Assembly (NCBI RefSeq): GCF_014109765.1
Contig: NZ_CP059139.1
Coordinates: 3,910,001 to 3,974,000 of the forward strand
Length of the DNA stretch: 64,000 nucleotides
Reading direction: 5' to 3'
DNA from: Pseudomonas berkeleyensis
GTDB lineage: Bacteria > Pseudomonadota > Gammaproteobacteria > Pseudomonadales > Pseudomonadaceae
The position numbers were made by a program, and so were the translations under genes. Shown here one piece after another: positions 35,874 to 44,959 of this stretch; position 1 is the first letter of the stretch, and every line of letters begins with the position of its first letter. Below the pieces are notes generated by a model. The model was given only the letters and a program-made list of their open reading frames with translations. It was not told the DNA's origin and ran no database searches.

Positions 35874-37061
35874 TTAGCCGCGATACGCCTCGAACAACCC
35901 GCTAGCGCCCATGCCGCCGCCAACGCACATGGTGACGATGCCATAGCGCAGCTCGCGGCGCTGCAACTCGCGCACCAGATGGCCGACCTGGCGCGAACCG
36001 GTCATGCCGAAGGGATGGCCGATGGAGATGGAGCCGCCGTTGACGTTGTATTTCTCATTGTCGATTTCGAGCGTGTCGCGGCAGTACAGGCATTGCGAAG
36101 CAAACGCCTCGTTAAGCTCCCAAAGATCGATGTCAGCCACGCTCAGGCCCTTGGCCTTGAGCAGCTTGGGCACCGAGAACACCGGGCCGATGCCCATTTC
36201 ATCCGGCTCGCAACCGGCCACGGTGAAGCCACGGAAGTAGGCCTTGGGCGTCAGGCCCAGCTCCAGCGCTTTTTCCAGGCTCATCACCAGGGTCATGGAG
36301 GCGCCATCGGACAGTTGCGAAGCGTTGCCGGCAGTCACGCTGCCAGCCGGGTCGAACGCCGGTTGCAGCTTGGCCAGGGATTCCAGGGTGGTGTCCGGGC
36401 GGTTGCAATCATCCGCCTCGACCACGCCATCGACGATCTTCTTCTCGCCGGTCGCTTTGTCTTCTACCTGATACTTCACCGACATCGGCACGATTTCGTC
36501 AGCGAACAGGCCTTCGGCCTGGGCCCGCGCGGTGCGCTGCTGGCTTTGCAGGGCATAGGCATCCTGGGCTTCGCGGGTGATGCCGTAGCGGTTGGCGACG
36601 ATCTCGGCAGTCTTGCCCATGGGGTAGTAGATGCCGGGGTTTTCCTTTTGCAGCAGCGGGTTGAACAGGTTGTCCATGTTCATGCTTTTCAGGGTCATGG
36701 TGATGGACTCGACGCCGCCGGCGACGATGATGTCGCTGCAACCGGACGCCACCTGGTTGGCGGCGATGGCGATGGCCTGCAGGCCCGAGGAGCAGAAGCG
36801 GTTGAGGGTCATGCCCGCCACCGGGTTGCCCAGGCGCGAGAGCACCGCGACGTTGCGGCCGATGTTCATGCCCTGCGCACCCTCGTTGGAGCCGGCGCCG
36901 ACGATGCAGTCATCGACCAGCTTCGGGTCGATGCCGTTGCGCACCAGCAGCGCATCGACGCAGTGAGCGGCCATGTCGTCCGGCCGGGTCATATTGAACT
37001 TGCCGCGGAAAGACTTGGCCAGGCCAGTCCGGACGCTATCGACGATCACCACTTCACGCAT
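35874..37061 (-). CDS. Acetyl-CoA C-acyltransferase (thiolase)
   Basis: A 395-residue thiolase. The acyl-enzyme cysteine lies in NRFCSSGLQA (Cys90), the ISIGHPFGMTG His and the CVGGGMG Cys complete the triad, and NEAFASQCLYC matches the NEAF block (usual wording NEAFA). The start REVVIVDSVRTGLAKSF is normal. The enzyme condenses or cleaves acyl-CoA in beta-oxidation or acetoacetyl-CoA metabolism; no partner hydroxyacyl-CoA dehydrogenase is adjacent, so it is a stand-alone FadA/AtoB-like copy. Confidence 0.92.
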   Translation of the reverse strand: MREVVIVDSVRTGLAKSFRGKFNMTRPDDMAAHCVDALLVRNGIDPKLVDDCIVGAGSNEGAQGMNIGRNVAVLSRLGNPVAGMTLNRFCSSGLQAIAIAANQVASGCSDIIVAGGVESITMTLKSMNMDNLFNPLLQKENPGIYYPMGKTAEIVANRYGITREAQDAYALQSQQRTARAQAEGLFADEIVPMSVKYQVEDKATGEKKIVDGVVEADDCNRPDTTLESLAKLQPAFDPAGSVTAGNASQLSDGASMTLVMSLEKALELGLTPKAYFRGFTVAGCEPDEMGIGPVFSVPKLLKAKGLSVADIDLWELNEAFASQCLYCRDTLEIDNEKYNVNGGSISIGHPFGMTGSRQVGHLVRELQRRELRYGIVTMCVGGGMGASGLFEAYRG

Positions 37062-37209
37062 GACGCACCTCGTTGTTATTGGATGGCGAATGGCGTGAAG
37101 ATAAATCCAGCCGATCCCCGGGCGCGACCATCATTGATCTGGCGTATACGGGACGATGCCGGGGCGTAGCCCGGATGCAATCCGGGGCTTTGGGATCGAC
37201 CCAAAAGCA

Positions 37210-37272
37210 TCGCGGCTAAAGCCGCTCCTACGGACGGATGGACATCTTCTGTAGGAGCGGCTTCAGCCGCGA
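37210..37272. repeat. REP-type inverted pair, GTAGGAGCGGCTTCAGCC family
   Basis: TCGCGGCTAAAGCCGCTCC and GGAGCGGCTTCAGCCGCGA face each other, the classic P. putida/aeruginosa-type REP sequences. The surrounding 37062-37339 intergenic region holds a further partial copy (AGCGGCTGAACGGC and TTTAGCCGCGAC) and no gene. Confidence 0.8.
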
Positions 37273-37339
37273 TCAAAGCAGAACCCGTTGTAACCTGTGA
37301 GAGCGGCTGAACGGCATTCCGCTTTAGCCGCGACAGGCT

Positions 37340-38827
37340 TCAATCCCTGGCGAACGCCGCCTCGATGGCCTCGTTGATGGTGCGCAGCACCTTGACCCGG
37401 GCGAAGCGCTTGTCATTGGCCTCGATCAGCGTCCAGGGCGCGATCTCGGTGCTGGTGCGGTCGACCATGTCCCCCACCGCATCGGCGTAGTCGTCCCACT
37501 TGTCGCGATTGCGCCAGTCCTCCTCGGTGATCTTGAAGCGCTTGAACGGGATCTGCTCACGCTCCTTGAAACGCTCCAGCTGCGTCTGCTGATCGATGGC
37601 CAGCCAGAACTTCACCAGGATCACCCCGGCATTGGTCAGTTGCTCCTCGAAATCATTGATCTCGCCATAGGCACGCAGCCAGTCGGCCTGACTGCAGAAG
37701 CCCTCGACCCGCTCCACCAGCACACGGCCATACCAGCTGCGGTCGAAGATGGTGAAATGCCCGCGCGCCGGGATGTGCCGCCAGAAGCGCCATAGATAGG
37801 GCTGGGCGCGTTCTTCCTCGGTCGGCGCAGCCACCGGCACGATGCGGTACTGGCGCGGATCGAGGGCTCCGGTGACGCGGCGGATCGCGCCGCCCTTACC
37901 GGCAGCATCGTTGCCTTCGAACGCCGCGATCAGGGCGTGCTTGCGCATGCGCTTGTCACGCATCAGGCCGGACAGGCGCGCCTGCTCGGTAGCCAGTTGC
38001 TCCTTGTAGTCGTCCTTGCCCAGTGCCTGAGTCATGTCCAGGCTGGCCAACAGGCCGCGATTATCCAGGCTCGACACCAACGGCGCAGCATGCGGGCGCA
38101 GGGCTTCACGGGCCTTGTTGGCCAATGCAGCCTGCAGACCTTCGAGCAAAATGCGCCCGACGGTGAGGCTGCGGTAGTAATGATCGACGCCCTCGACCAC
38201 GTACCAGGGCGCATAGTCGCGGCTGGTGCGGCGCAGCACGCGCTCGCCGTAGCGCACGAACTTGTCGTAGGTCTTCGATTGTTGCCAGTCCAGCGGGCTG
38301 ATGCGCCAGCTGTGCAGTGGGTCGTCCTTGAGCGCTTCGAGGCGTGCCTTCATCTGCTTCTTGGACAGGTGGAACCAGAACTTGAAGATCAGCGCACCCT
38401 CGTCGCAGAGCATGCGCTCCAGGCGCTCGGCGCCGTCGATGGCCTGGTCGAGCACCGCGTCCTTGAAGTGTCCGTGCACACGCCCCTGCAGCATCTGGCT
38501 GTACCAGTTGCCGAAGAAGATGCCCATACGCCCTTTCGGCGGCAACTGTCGCCAATAGCGCCAGGCCGGTGGCCGCGCCAGTTCTTCATCGGTCTGGATG
38601 TCGAAGGTGCTGACCTGGATCAGCCGCGGATCCATCCACTCGTTGAGCAGCTTCACCGTCTCGCCCTTGCCGGCGCCTTCGACGCCGTTGATCAGCACGA
38701 TCACCGGGAAGCGCGCCTGCTGCTTGAGCTCGAACTGCGCCTCCAGCAACGCCTCGCGCAACGCCGGCTCTTCGGCCTCGAACGTGGCCTTGTCGATACT
38801 GCGGCCGATTTCGGCGGATTCGAACAT
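37340..38827 (-). CDS. pap: Polyphosphate:AMP phosphotransferase (class II PPK2)
   Basis: A 495-residue protein made of two tandem PPK2 domains, the hallmark of class II enzymes. Walker-A motifs occur in both: GVEGAGKG at residues 48-55 and EGNDAAGKG in the second half, with paired lid-type segments (PPAWRYWRQLPPKGRMGIFFGNWYS and QPYLWRFWRHIPARGHFTIFDRSWYG). The enzyme phosphorylates AMP to ADP using polyphosphate. It is isolated between a REP-rich gap and the mnmC gene, which diverges from it. Confidence 0.93.
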   Translation of the reverse strand: MFESAEIGRSIDKATFEAEEPALREALLEAQFELKQQARFPVIVLINGVEGAGKGETVKLLNEWMDPRLIQVSTFDIQTDEELARPPAWRYWRQLPPKGRMGIFFGNWYSQMLQGRVHGHFKDAVLDQAIDGAERLERMLCDEGALIFKFWFHLSKKQMKARLEALKDDPLHSWRISPLDWQQSKTYDKFVRYGERVLRRTSRDYAPWYVVEGVDHYYRSLTVGRILLEGLQAALANKAREALRPHAAPLVSSLDNRGLLASLDMTQALGKDDYKEQLATEQARLSGLMRDKRMRKHALIAAFEGNDAAGKGGAIRRVTGALDPRQYRIVPVAAPTEEERAQPYLWRFWRHIPARGHFTIFDRSWYGRVLVERVEGFCSQADWLRAYGEINDFEEQLTNAGVILVKFWLAIDQQTQLERFKEREQIPFKRFKITEEDWRNRDKWDDYADAVGDMVDRTSTEIAPWTLIEANDKRFARVKVLRTINEAIEAAFARD

Positions 38828-38970
38828 GCAATGACCTCCCTGGAATGATCATCAGAGCCTAACGGATAGAACGCGACTTTGCCTGACAGCGGCTCGACAC
38901 GGATTGACCTGCGCCGGGAAAAGCACGTGCGCAGCGGTTAGAATCGCCGCCTGTTTTATCGGGAGCCATC

Positions 38971-40932
38971 ATGTCCGACGTCCATAATGCCCAGCTCGAC
39001 TGGGATGAACACGGCCAGCCGCTGTCGCGCAGCTACGGCGACGTGTACTTCTCCCGCGCCAACGGCCTGGAGGAAACCCGTCACGTCTTCCTCGCCCACA
39101 ACCGCATCATCGAGCGCTGCCAGGCTCTGCCGGCAGGCGGACGACTGGTGATCGGCGAAACCGGCTTCGGCACCGGGCTCAACTTCCTCTGCGCCTGGCA
39201 GGCCTTCGCCGAGCACGCCCCGCATAATGCGCGACTGCATTTCGTCAGCGTGGAGAAATTCCCGCTGACCCAAGCAGATTTGCAGCGCGCCCTGGCCCTG
39301 TGGCCGGAGCTGACGCCCTACGCCGAGCAACTGCTGGCGCAGTACCGCGCTATGCATCCCGGTTTCCAGCGTCTGCTGCTCGACGGCGGACGCGTGGTGC
39401 TGACGCTGATGATCGGTGATGTGCTCGAGTGCCTGCCGCAGCTGGACGCCAAGGTCGATGCCTGGTTCCTCGATGGCTTCGCCCCGTCGAAGAACCCGGA
39501 GATGTGGACGGACACCCTGTTCGCCGAACTGGCGCGGCTGTCGGCGCCCGGCGCCACCCTGGCCACCTTCACCAGTGCCGGTTTCGTCCGGCGCGGGCTG
39601 ATCGCGGCGGGCTTCGCCGTGGTGCGGGTCAAGGGCTTCGGCCACAAACGCGAGATGCTTGCCGGCCCGTTCCAGGCGCAGCAGATGCAGCGCCCGGCCC
39701 CCTGGTTCGCCCGCCCGGTATTGCCGACAGGCGAACGCCAGGCCGTGGTGATCGGCGCCGGCCTGGCGGGTTGCGCTACCGCCGCCAGCCTCGCCGCACG
39801 CGGCTGGCGCGTGACCCTGCTGGAACGCCATGACGATGTCGCCCGCGAGGCATCGGGCAACCCCCAGGGCGTGCTCTATCTGAAACTCTCAGCCCACGGC
39901 ACCACGCTGTCGCGGCTGATCGTCGCCGGTTTCGGCCATACCAGCCGCCTGCTCGAACGCCTGCAACGTGGCACAGACTGGGATGCCTGTGGCGTGCTGC
40001 AACTGGCCTTCGATGCCAAGGAAGCCGAGCGCCAAGCCAAACTGGCCGCAGCCTTCCCTGACGACCTGTTGCATACGTTGACCCAGACAGAAGCTGAGGA
40101 GCACGCCGGTATCGGCCTGCCAGCCGGCGGCCTGTTCTACCCGGATGCCGGCTGGGTGCACCCGCCAGCGCTGTGCCGGCAACTGGTGCAGCACCCGCTG
40201 ATTGAACTGCGCCCCTATCAGGAGGCGCTGAGCCTGAGTCGGCAGGATGATCGCTGGTGCGTCGAGGGACAGAACGGCGTGCTAGCTGAAGCGCCCGTGC
40301 TGGTGCTGGCTTGTGCTGCCGAAATCTCCCGCCTGCTGCCGGAGGCGAATCTGCCGCTCAAGCGCATTCGCGGGCAGATCAGCCGCTTACCTGCCAGCGA
40401 AGCCAGCCGCGAGCTGCGCACGGTGGTCTGCGCCGAAGGTTACGTTGCACCACCGCGCGGCGGCGAACATACCCTCGGCGCCAGCTTCGACTTCCATAGC
40501 GATGATTTGGCGCCCAGCGTTGCCGAACACGCCAGCAACCTCGAACTGCTGCGGGAGATCTCCACGGATCTCGCCGAGCGCCTGGATGTGCAGGCGCTCG
40601 ATCCTGCCACTCTGCAAGGCCGCGCCGCCTTTCGCTGCACCAGCCCGGACTACCTGCCATTGGTAGGCCCGTTGGCCGAGCAACAGGCGTTCAACGAGAC
40701 CTATGCCGTGCTGGCCAAGGACGCTCGCCAGGTGCCGGAAACACCCTGTCCCTGGCTGCCGGGCCTGTACATCAACAGCGGCCATGGCTCACGCGGTTTG
40801 ATCACGGCGCCGCTGTCGGGCGAGCTGATCGCCGCCTGGCTGGATGACGAACCGCTGCCGGTACCGCGCGACGTGGCCGAGGCCAGCCACCCCAATCGTT
40901 TCATGCTGCGCACGTTGATTCGCGGGAGCTGA
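38971..40932 (+). CDS. mnmC: Bifunctional tRNA 5-methylaminomethyl-2-thiouridine biosynthesis protein
   Basis: A 653-residue fusion. The N-terminal SAM methyltransferase domain (DWDEHGQPLSRSYGDVYFS, GETGFGTGLNFLCAW, FLDGFAPSKNPEMWT) is joined to a C-terminal FAD-dependent oxidoreductase that starts with the dinucleotide motif VIGAGLAGCATAASLA and contains REASGNPQGVLYLKLS. It makes mnm5s2U at tRNA wobble U34 from cmnm5s2U: FAD domain removes the carboxymethyl group, then methylation. Length matches full-length MnmC. Divergent from pap. Confidence 0.95.
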   Translation: MSDVHNAQLDWDEHGQPLSRSYGDVYFSRANGLEETRHVFLAHNRIIERCQALPAGGRLVIGETGFGTGLNFLCAWQAFAEHAPHNARLHFVSVEKFPLTQADLQRALALWPELTPYAEQLLAQYRAMHPGFQRLLLDGGRVVLTLMIGDVLECLPQLDAKVDAWFLDGFAPSKNPEMWTDTLFAELARLSAPGATLATFTSAGFVRRGLIAAGFAVVRVKGFGHKREMLAGPFQAQQMQRPAPWFARPVLPTGERQAVVIGAGLAGCATAASLAARGWRVTLLERHDDVAREASGNPQGVLYLKLSAHGTTLSRLIVAGFGHTSRLLERLQRGTDWDACGVLQLAFDAKEAERQAKLAAAFPDDLLHTLTQTEAEEHAGIGLPAGGLFYPDAGWVHPPALCRQLVQHPLIELRPYQEALSLSRQDDRWCVEGQNGVLAEAPVLVLACAAEISRLLPEANLPLKRIRGQISRLPASEASRELRTVVCAEGYVAPPRGGEHTLGASFDFHSDDLAPSVAEHASNLELLREISTDLAERLDVQALDPATLQGRAAFRCTSPDYLPLVGPLAEQQAFNETYAVLAKDARQVPETPCPWLPGLYINSGHGSRGLITAPLSGELIAAWLDDEPLPVPRDVAEASHPNRFMLRTLIRGS

Positions 40933-40937
40933 TAGAC

Positions 40938-40958
40938 GGTGCGCACAGCGCACCCTAC
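40938..40958. repeat. Single REP hairpin
   Basis: GGTGCGC and GCGCACC form a stem in the convergent gap between mnmC and the DMT transporter, with the GCACCCTAC end typical of the other REPs here. Confidence 0.6.
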
Positions 40959-40972
40959 CGGGTAGACCGCGC

Positions 40973-41866
40973 TTAGGCTCTGGCCTCGGTCAGCACCGGC
41001 TTCGGTTTGCGAAATACCAGCACGTTACCCAACATCACCAAGCCCAGGCCGAGCAGCGCCGGGGCCGTCCATTGGTAACCCTCCAGGAACACCGAAATAT
41101 TCAGCGCCACCACCGGGAACAGCACCGTGCAGTAGGCCGCGCGCTCCGGCCCCATGCGCCCGACCAGGGTCAGGTAGGCAGTGAAGCCGATCACCGAGCC
41201 GGGAATCGCCAGGTACAGCAGCGAGCCGATGTAGCGCGCGTTCCACTCGAAGGTGAACGGCGTGCCGCTGGCCAGACAGATCAGCACCAGCATCAACGCG
41301 CCATAGAGCATGCCCCAGGCGTTGGTCGTCAGCGGCTTGAGCCCAGCCTTCTGCTGCAGACTGGAGAGCATATTGCCGGCAGAGAAGAATAGTGTGCCGA
41401 GCAGCGCCAGGCCGATGCCCAGTAAACTCTCGTGACTGGCCTCATGCCCGACCAGTTCCGGCCAGAACAACAGCCCAAGCCCGACCAGCCCCAGCGCACC
41501 ACCGAGCAAGACGTTGGCGGCGATGCGCTGCTTGAAGAACAGCCGCGCATTGATCGCGTTCCACAGGGTGGCAGTGGAGAAGATCACCGCGATCAGCCCG
41601 CTGGGTATCCACTGGCTGGCGGTGTAGAAGCACAGGAAGTTGAGGCAGAACAGGCACAGGCCCTGCACCAGGCAAATGCCCTGGCCCCGGCGATCCAGCG
41701 GTTGCAGGCGGCCACTGAGCCAAAGCATGGCGAACAGCACCAGCGATGCCAATGCGAAGCGATAGGCGATGGAGGCCGCCACGGCCACCTCGCCCATCTG
41801 GAATTTGATGGCGATCCAGGTCGTGCCCCAGATCAATACGGTCAGTAGGTAAAGCGACAGGTTCAT
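40973..41866 (-). CDS. EamA/DMT-family transporter
   Basis: A 297-residue membrane protein starting at the ATG at 41866 (GGGAG RBS), with about ten hydrophobic segments in two EamA halves. LYLLTVLIWGTTWIAIKFQMGEV and the late LYLAIPGSVIGFTAYLTLVGRMGPERAAY are typical of drug/metabolite exporters such as RhaT-like and YdcZ-like proteins. Substrate unknown. Convergent with mnmC, divergent from the helicase gene. Confidence 0.88.
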   Translation of the reverse strand: MNLSLYLLTVLIWGTTWIAIKFQMGEVAVAASIAYRFALASLVLFAMLWLSGRLQPLDRRGQGICLVQGLCLFCLNFLCFYTASQWIPSGLIAVIFSTATLWNAINARLFFKQRIAANVLLGGALGLVGLGLLFWPELVGHEASHESLLGIGLALLGTLFFSAGNMLSSLQQKAGLKPLTTNAWGMLYGALMLVLICLASGTPFTFEWNARYIGSLLYLAIPGSVIGFTAYLTLVGRMGPERAAYCTVLFPVVALNISVFLEGYQWTAPALLGLGLVMLGNVLVFRKPKPVLTEARA

Positions 41867-42015
41867 CGAGTATCTCCCAAGACTGAGCACAGTCTGGAAG
41901 CGATACGCCCTGGGCGCTTGCACAAAGTTGCGCATTTATCGCTGCGCCATCACTGCCTGCCATCGCGCTGCAGGCTTTATCATGCGGGTTTAACCAGTCA
42001 GGTCATTCTCACCGC

Positions 42016-43932
42016 ATGCTTTCCGCCGTCGCGCGCTACAAACAACTGTTGTCCAGCGCCCTCGCCCGCTACTTCCCCCGCACCACCGCCTACCTGCGCG
42101 CCGAGCGCGAAGCTGCGCAGCCGCGCAAGCCCGTGCGTAAGCAGAGCAAGAAGAAATCCACCGGCGACAAGAAAACCGGCAGCCGCAAGGCCGCCAGCGG
42201 CAAGCCTGGCCCTGCCGGCATTTATCCCGCCGCCCGACTGAAGATCGAGGACACCCAGGTGCAGGCCATGCGCGAGCGCGTGGCCCAGGCAGTGAACGCA
42301 GGTCTGATCGGCGCACCGTCGGACGAGCAGTGGACGATGATCCTCTGTCGCGCCCCGCTGGCACGCATCTTCGCGGGTGCCGGCTCGGGCAAGTCGAGCA
42401 CTCTGGTGCTGCGCGTGGTGTTCCTGCTCTGCCACCTGGAGGTCGACCCGAAACGCCTGACGGTGATCTCCTTCACCAACGCCTCCTGCCACGAGCTGCG
42501 CGAGCGTCTGCAACGCCTGCTGAGCTTCTGGCAATACCCGCACGACGCGCGCCAGTGCGTACGCACCTTCCACGCCGCCATGGCGACGCTGGCCAAGGAG
42601 CACCTGGGCAACCCGCGCTGGTTCGAGCAACTGGACGACCCCAGCGACGAACCGGACAACCCGCTCACCGGCGGGCGCCTGCGTCCCGCGCAGCAACGCC
42701 TGCTCAAGCAGGCCTACCAGAATGCCTACGCAGAGGACGCGCGCTTTCGCGCCCTGACCCACCGCCTGCTCAAATTACCAGCCCCGGAGGAGCCACCAAA
42801 GGGCAAGGCCAAGGCGCCGCTGGATGCCTGCAAGTTGCCTGGCGAATTCGCCGCCCTGCCACTGTTCGAGCTGCTGCACGGGCAGATCGACTTCGCCGAG
42901 AGCCTGGGGATTCGTCTCGACCGCCTGGACGTGAAAGCCCTAGTCTGTTCCACGCGCGAACGGGATTTCATCGAGGCCATACAGCGCTTCCACCAGCACT
43001 TCAGCGCCCTGCTGCAGAGCCAGGGCTTGATCAGCTTCAACGGCGCCTTCGCTCAACTGAGCGAGCGCCTGCAAAGCGCCGACAATGGAAAACCCGGCCC
43101 CGCCCTCCTCGCCCTGAGCCACTTGCTGATCGACGAATTCCAGGACATCTCGCCACAGATCGTGCTGTGGCTGCAGGCTGTGCACCGTCGCCTGCACGCT
43201 GCGGGCGAGCGCATCGGCCTGATGGCCATCGGCGACGACTGGCAATCGATCTACGGCTGGCGCGGCAGCTCGCCAGAACTGTTCATCGACTTCGACCGCC
43301 ACTTCCCCTGCCGGGGACGCAGCAAGAGCACTACCCTGCTACTGGGCACCAACTACCGCAGCATCGAGCCGGTGATCCGCGATGGCGAGAAGGTACTGGC
43401 CGAGGTGCACAGCAAGCAGGCCAAGAGCAGCGTCGCGGCCAGGGCAATGCAGCCGGGCGATCATGGCGTGAAACTGATTCAGCGCTTCGACCTGGCCAGC
43501 GGCCTGCCGACACTGCTCAAGGAAATCAACGCGCAGTGCCAGCACGTCAGCCAGCGCTCCAACGCGGATCGCACCGCCGTGCTGCTGCTCAGCCGGCGCA
43601 ACGAGCCACTGCAGCAGGTGCGCGCGCAACTGGACAAGACACTGCCGGTCAAGGCGCTGACTATTCACCGCGCCAAGGGCCTACAGGCCGAAGTGGCGAT
43701 CATCCTCGACGACTGCCTGCCCGTGGACAAACACCCGCTGCGCAATGCGTTGTACACCCAGTGCGGTTTCTTCACCGGCAGCTACGACCAGGCCATGCAG
43801 GACGAAGCCCGGCGTCTGGCCTACGTGGCCATCACCCGCGGTGTCAGCCGGGTACTGTGGTACACACGCAAGGCCCAGGGCGCCACGCAATGCTTGGCAG
43901 CGAGCCGGCCAATCGCGCAAGCTTCAGGCTGA
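42016..43932 (+). CDS. UvrD/Rep-like superfamily 1 DNA helicase
   Basis: A 638-residue protein with a lysine-rich N-terminal tail (KKKSTGDKKTGSRK) followed by the SF1A helicase motifs: FAGAGSGKSSTL (Walker A), LLIDEFQDIS (Walker B), GDDWQSIYGWRG (III), LGTNYRS (IV), LTIHRAKGLQA (V) and YVAITRG (VI). It lacks the nuclease domain of RecB-type enzymes and is shorter than UvrD. Probably a translocase/helicase with a repair or replication role; family paralogue beyond uvrD and rep. Its end abuts the LysR gene by 20 bp. Confidence 0.88.
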   Translation: MLSAVARYKQLLSSALARYFPRTTAYLRAEREAAQPRKPVRKQSKKKSTGDKKTGSRKAASGKPGPAGIYPAARLKIEDTQVQAMRERVAQAVNAGLIGAPSDEQWTMILCRAPLARIFAGAGSGKSSTLVLRVVFLLCHLEVDPKRLTVISFTNASCHELRERLQRLLSFWQYPHDARQCVRTFHAAMATLAKEHLGNPRWFEQLDDPSDEPDNPLTGGRLRPAQQRLLKQAYQNAYAEDARFRALTHRLLKLPAPEEPPKGKAKAPLDACKLPGEFAALPLFELLHGQIDFAESLGIRLDRLDVKALVCSTRERDFIEAIQRFHQHFSALLQSQGLISFNGAFAQLSERLQSADNGKPGPALLALSHLLIDEFQDISPQIVLWLQAVHRRLHAAGERIGLMAIGDDWQSIYGWRGSSPELFIDFDRHFPCRGRSKSTTLLLGTNYRSIEPVIRDGEKVLAEVHSKQAKSSVAARAMQPGDHGVKLIQRFDLASGLPTLLKEINAQCQHVSQRSNADRTAVLLLSRRNEPLQQVRAQLDKTLPVKALTIHRAKGLQAEVAIILDDCLPVDKHPLRNALYTQCGFFTGSYDQAMQDEARRLAYVAITRGVSRVLWYTRKAQGATQCLAASRPIAQASG

Positions 43933-43952
43933 TCGGCACTTCAGGCGCTCCC

Positions 43953-44852
43953 ATGGACAAACTGCTGGCTTTGCGCACCTTCGTCGCCACCGTTCGCTGC
44001 GGCGGTTTTTCCGCTGCGGCACGACAACTGGGACTGGCCACCTCGTCGGTGACCCGTGCGGTCAATGCCCTGGAGCAGGAACTGGGCTGCGTGTTGCTCA
44101 ACCGCAACACGCGGCAAATCAGCGTCAGCGAGGCCGGACGCGAGTATTTCGAACGCGCCCTGGCCATCCTCGACGCTCTCGACGAAGCCGACGCTGCAGT
44201 GGTCGACAATGGTGAAGAGGTGCGTGGCAGGCTGGCAGTGAGCGTACCGGTGGAGTTCGCCCGGCGCATCATCGCTCCGCGCCTGGGCGAACTGCTGGAG
44301 CGCCACCCTCACCTGGAGCTGACGCTGCGCGTGACCGACGAGGTGGTTGACCTGCTCAGCGAACGGGTCGACCTGGCGCTGCGCCTGGGCTCCGCCATCG
44401 TCAGCGACGACGTGGTCAGCCAGCGCGTTGGCAGTTTCAGGCGCTGGCTGGTAGCAAGCCCGCAGTACCTGGCGCACACCTCGCCCATTCCCCATCCAGA
44501 TGCCCTCCAGACGCACGCCTGCCTGCAGTACGACTATGGCAGCCCTGCGCACTACTGGCGTTTCGAGCAACAGGGCACGACGCTGCAGGTGCCGATCACC
44601 GGACGCCTGCGCAGCAACAACGCCGATATTCTGCGTCAGGCCGCCCTGGCCGGCCAGGGTGTGGCACTGCTGTCGGACTGGCTGGTACGCGATGATGTGG
44701 ACAGTGGCAGGCTGCAGCGCCTGCTTCCCGATTACGAAGTCGCCCCAGGCCCGCACGAAGGCACCATCCACCTGCTGTACCTGCCGAACCATCGGGGTTC
44801 GAGGCGCATCGCCGCGTTCAGTGAATTCCTTCAGGCGCTGCTGCGGAGCTGA
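43953..44852 (+). CDS. LysR-family transcriptional regulator
   Basis: A 299-residue LysR protein: DKLLALRTFVATVRCGGFSAAARQLGLATSSVTRAVNALE (HTH), effector domain from RLAVSVPVEFARRIIAP. The ATG at 43953 starts the conserved HTH. It follows the helicase by 20 bp and precedes the MFS gene by 107 bp on the same strand; it may regulate the MFS gene. Pattern matches the aromatic-type PBP2 CrgA-like branch. Confidence 0.88.
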   Translation: MDKLLALRTFVATVRCGGFSAAARQLGLATSSVTRAVNALEQELGCVLLNRNTRQISVSEAGREYFERALAILDALDEADAAVVDNGEEVRGRLAVSVPVEFARRIIAPRLGELLERHPHLELTLRVTDEVVDLLSERVDLALRLGSAIVSDDVVSQRVGSFRRWLVASPQYLAHTSPIPHPDALQTHACLQYDYGSPAHYWRFEQQGTTLQVPITGRLRSNNADILRQAALAGQGVALLSDWLVRDDVDSGRLQRLLPDYEVAPGPHEGTIHLLYLPNHRGSRRIAAFSEFLQALLRS

Positions 44853-44959
44853 GCGCCTTTGCACAGCGCGCAATGCAGTGTTGCCGGCTCAGCGGATTCT
44901 CCGCCAGGCGTTACCTGCCTAACCTTGCGCCTGTCGCTTCCTCTCATCGAGATCCCATC

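Noticed and set aside
42330..44852. 840-codon plus-strand frame overlapping the helicase and continuing as the LysR gene
   Set aside because: Its first two thirds are a shadow frame of the helicase; only the LysR part from 43953 is a real protein.
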